Source of the DNA: Paenibacillus cremeus
GTDB lineage: Bacteria; Bacillota; Bacilli; Paenibacillales; NBRC-103111
Direction: 5' to 3'
DNA: 64,000 bases
Assembly: GCF_007786445.1 (NCBI RefSeq)
Contig: NZ_VNJI01000013.1
Location: 94,719 to 158,718, forward strand
Within the stretch, counting starts at the first letter, position 1, and each line of letters begins with the position of its first letter. Shown here piece after piece: positions 61,640-64,000 of the stretch. A program made the translations under genes and the position numbers. Below the pieces are notes generated by a model, which was not told the DNA's origin, ran no database searches, and was given only the letters and a program-made list of their open reading frames with translations.

Positions 61640-63751
61640 TCAAGCTAATTTGTTCCATAATTGGACTACCTTGGTATATTGTACCTTGAGCCAGCTTTTG
61701 AAGGTTGCCTTCGTTTGGGTGGCAGTGTTGGTAAGAGCTCCGGTTATGGTTGTCACATTAGGTTCGGCCTGCTGGTTGATCGATGATTTCCCGCTGTTGC
61801 GAATTTGCACGGTGCGGGAAGCCCCGTCCCAGTTCACCGTACCGCCAAAGGCTTCCCCGACAAAGCGGGCAGGCACCATGGTATAGCCGTTGACCAGCTG
61901 AGCGGGCATTTCCAGCTTGACCGGCACGTTGTTCTTCAGCGCCGTACTGCTTCCGATTTGGATGGCTAAGGTGGTAGCCCCTTTTGTCGCGGTCGCCGTT
62001 TGGGTGGACTGATCCCACTTGACCGCAGCGCCCATCGACTCGAAAATGGCGCGAAGCGGCGTCAAGGTGTTCCCGTCCCGGATCACCGGCGGTTGTTCGA
62101 AAGCAAGATCTTTTCCATCCACGGCCACCGAGATGCCGGAGTTCAGAGGGAACGACTTGGAGGCTGTCTTTTCCCCAGCCCGATTGTAGACTGCGAGTTC
62201 AATAACAGAGCCATCGGGTACATCACCCGCTTGGAGCTCTAGGCCGAATGGCGGACTCGTTTGCGTCTCCAGCAGCTTGCCGTTTAAATAATACTCCAGC
62301 TTGCCGATATAAATATCCGGAATTTTCACAAATGGAGTTAGCTTGGTGCTCTTCGTAAAATACCGGTCTCCGCCCAGCGGAACGGTTCCTTGAAGATTGG
62401 ACGGCTTCGCCCCATTTTCCACTTTGGTTAAGTAGTACGGCGAGGCAATCATTTTACTATACAGCTTCATAACGGCGTCGTTATCGCGAAGCAAATAATC
62501 GTTCATCGACTCGGTCATGCCCAGGTTGACGTTGAAATACGTGATCGATTTGAGGCGCGGGTATTTGGCCGGCATTACCTCATATAACCGCTGCAGATTC
62601 AAAAGCGCATAGTCAGTAAACGTCTCCTGAGGCAAATTCGCCCGGTGGGATACGGCGGTTTCGCTGAGCATGAGCGGTTTGCGGGCAGCGTATGTTTTGT
62701 ACAAATAATCTAGACGCTCAATCGGACTCGTTGCCTGCATATTGGCCTGCTTCGGGTCGCCGTTCTCGTACGGCTCGGTATACAAGCTGACACCAACCCA
62801 ATCTACATAGTCATCCCCGGGATAATACGCATCCATCGAGTACATCGGCACATCGCCGGGACTCCAGACCATCGCTACATTCGGCGCTTCCTGCGCCATG
62901 ATGTCGTGCACCATTCGGAAATTCTGAATGTATTTCTGCGGATCGCCATGCCATACGACCCAGTTCCCGTTCATTTCACTGGCATACCGGAGAAAAATCG
63001 GTATTCCGGCTGCTTTCGCTTCCCGCGCCCAATCCCGAACGACCGCTTCCGTCACGGCATCCAGTCCGTTTGAAGGCTCCCAGGCAATTTGCATCGCTGC
63101 TCCCGCCTGCTTGGCTCGTGTCACATACTGCTTCGGAAACGGCTTGCCGACCTGGGTATAGGCGAGGTAGAGCGCGTGCTTTTTGCCGTAAAATTGCTCC
63201 GAACGGTCGTAAAAATTGAGCATTTGCGGATCTCGCTCGGTATACATGCCTATGTACGTCCCGTATTCCGGTTCGAATTTGGACAGCTTCCCGCTTGTCG
63301 GCGCTGAACGCGCCTTTAGTACTTCGGGATCGGAAACATTCATGTACAACTCGATGGTCGTGCGGATTTGCTCGGCGCGCTGCAGGTCTACGGCTCCCCA
63401 GTCTTTGCCGGCTTTGAGCCAATACTCGTTCTCCAGCTCGTAGTACCGAATCGCTTGATCATACGCCTTCGCATTATCGTAATATTCGTCGAGCCGGCCG
63501 CAAAACAACGCCGCATTCTCCCAATCTCCGATGGATGCGTAATGATCGACCAGAAACTTCCAGTGCGGAACGGCCGCTTCCGGTGTCCCCTTCGCCACTG
63601 CGGCATCCGCTGCCTGCCAATGATCCCAGATCGCATCGGCGTACGCCTTGCCAGGGTGAGATCCAACAGCCCCTAGGAACAAGCCAGCGCAAACTGCGGA
63701 GATGAGGATGGCTTTGGGAATCCGATTACTTTTATATTTATATAGCTTCAT
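61640..63751 (-). CDS. Secreted GH26-like glycoside hydrolase with copper-amine-oxidase-N-like C-terminal domain
   Basis: 703 aa from ATG 63751 (AAGGGGAG upstream). Signal peptide to about 39. Residues about 42-115 look like TPR-type repeats (AAVPHWKFLVDHY, AYDQAIRYYELENEY). A (beta/alpha)8 hydrolase follows with Glu259 in RYASEMNG (acid/base) and Glu364 in LSETAVSH (nucleophile), the GH26 mannanase/licheninase arrangement. A short beta domain follows. Residues about 545-660 are a copper-amine-oxidase-N-type domain (TLTPLRAIFESMGAAVKWD, TMVPARFVGEAFGG), which often mediates cell-wall attachment in Paenibacillaceae. Substrate unknown. Confidence 0.83.
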   Translation of the reverse strand: MKLYKYKSNRIPKAILISAVCAGLFLGAVGSHPGKAYADAIWDHWQAADAAVAKGTPEAAVPHWKFLVDHYASIGDWENAALFCGRLDEYYDNAKAYDQAIRYYELENEYWLKAGKDWGAVDLQRAEQIRTTIELYMNVSDPEVLKARSAPTSGKLSKFEPEYGTYIGMYTERDPQMLNFYDRSEQFYGKKHALYLAYTQVGKPFPKQYVTRAKQAGAAMQIAWEPSNGLDAVTEAVVRDWAREAKAAGIPIFLRYASEMNGNWVVWHGDPQKYIQNFRMVHDIMAQEAPNVAMVWSPGDVPMYSMDAYYPGDDYVDWVGVSLYTEPYENGDPKQANMQATSPIERLDYLYKTYAARKPLMLSETAVSHRANLPQETFTDYALLNLQRLYEVMPAKYPRLKSITYFNVNLGMTESMNDYLLRDNDAVMKLYSKMIASPYYLTKVENGAKPSNLQGTVPLGGDRYFTKSTKLTPFVKIPDIYIGKLEYYLNGKLLETQTSPPFGLELQAGDVPDGSVIELAVYNRAGEKTASKSFPLNSGISVAVDGKDLAFEQPPVIRDGNTLTPLRAIFESMGAAVKWDQSTQTATATKGATTLAIQIGSSTALKNNVPVKLEMPAQLVNGYTMVPARFVGEAFGGTVNWDGASRTVQIRNSGKSSINQQAEPNVTTITGALTNTATQTKATFKSWLKVQYTKVVQLWNKLA

Positions 63752-63860
63752 AGACGCTCCCCTTTTTGTATCTAAGGTTGTCTTTTTATTATACACGAGT
63801 GCAGCCGTGTCGGGTATAGAAATGGCGTGAGGAGCAGCAGGAGAGTCCTATTTTTGCGTA

Positions 63861-64000
63861 ATCGGGTAGGAGGCTGCTCATTAATTGAGCAGCCGACCTC
63901 CCACACCACCGTACGTACCGTTCGGTATACGGCGGTTCCTAAGTTTACGTTGTGACTTGTCGGTAATAATCAGAAAAGAATAGGAATCCGAGTTCTTTGA
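63861..64000 (-). mobile_element. 3' end of a group II intron (domains V and VI); rest beyond the window
   Basis: On the minus strand, 63905-63936 folds as domain V: a 9-pair stem (one G-U), a 2-base bulge, 4 more pairs and a 4-base loop. 63861-63902 folds as domain VI: GGCTGCTC/GAGCAGCC plus a basal stem with a single bulged A at 63867, seven bases from the end (CCTACCCGAT). Bulged A at -7 and terminal AY are the branch-point and 3' splice rules. The 5' part and most of the maturase gene lie to the right. Confidence 0.82.
63945..64000 (-). CDS. C-terminus of the intron-encoded reverse transcriptase/maturase (partial)
   Basis: The last codons, ending at TAA 63945-63947, read KELGFLFFSDYYRQVTT. 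The LGF...DYY pattern is common at the end of group II maturases. The stop lies 9 bases before domain V, the usual layout (ORF in domain IV). Too short for a firm call on its own. Confidence 0.5.
   Translation of the reverse strand, partial: KELGFLFFSDYYRQVTT

Noticed and set aside
1..64000. CRISPR arrays, tRNA genes, complete insertion sequences, prophage, toxin-antitoxin or restriction genes
   Set aside because: Looked for by eye; none found apart from the group II intron end at the right edge.

Overview
The window reads as chromosomal DNA of an endospore-forming, low-to-mid GC Firmicute of the Paenibacillaceae type. Evidence: a Bacillus-like division/cell-wall cluster, sporulation genes (spoVD, yqfC, yqfD, an RsfA-type regulator, a YhcN/YlaJ lipoprotein), B-type RNase P RNA, strong AGGAGG-type ribosome binding sites, many TTG/GTG starts, and gene order close to several Bacillus subtilis blocks (ylbO-ylbQ-bshC-mraZ; ylaG-ylaL; yqeY-floA-yqfC-yqfD-phoH-pgpH-ybeY-dgkA-cdd-era-recO; yqfL-yqxD-dnaG-sigA-trmK-nif3). 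The genus is inferred from memory of gene families, not from a search.

Layout. 0-6.1 kb (minus): start of the dcw cluster (mraZ, rsmH, ftsL, pbpB, spoVD, the last cut by the window edge), with a three-copy 10-bp-period MraZ operator. 6.2-10.4 kb: DUF4349 lipoprotein, ahcY, bshC. 10.6-16.5 kb: an oligopeptide ABC transporter operon oppABCDF with a promoter and a cre-like site. 16.7-19.2 kb: comFB-like gene, DUF3397, panE, rsfA. 19.5-23.9 kb: DUF2626 protein, MidA-type methyltransferase, and a plus-strand group of envelope/unknown genes. 24-29.6 kb: ylaK, ylaJ, small yla-type genes and typA. 29.8-33.7 kb: TerC, thiI-cysteine desulfurase, lytic transglycosylase. 33.8-38.4 kb: small proteins, GH15 hydrolase, YpuI, S8 protease. 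38.5-39 kb: rnpB. 39-46.3 kb: nif3, trmK, sigA, dnaG, yqxD, yqfL. 46.3-46.6 kb: a structured non-coding leader. 46.6-59.4 kb: recO, yqzL, era, cdd, dgkA fusion, ybeY, pgpH, phoH, yqfD, yqfC, floA, nfeD, yqeY, rpsU, HIT. 59.6-63.8 kb: a TetR/flavin-oxidoreductase in-frame fusion and a secreted GH26-like protein. 63.86 kb to the edge: the 3' end of a group II intron on the minus strand.

Most genes are housekeeping and tightly packed. The less ordinary signals are: (i) the TetR-FAD oxidoreductase fusion with an internal ribosome binding site and a palindrome over its own -35; (ii) a family of three intergenic palindromes sharing the ends GYTGACAA and TTGCARC but with different stems; (iii) the structured leader between recO and yqfL, where glyQS and ccpN lie in B. 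subtilis; (iv) an undecaprenol/diacylglycerol kinase fused to what looks like a PAP2 phosphatase without its catalytic residues; (v) the group II intron end at the right edge. No CRISPR array, tRNA, prophage or complete insertion sequence was seen.
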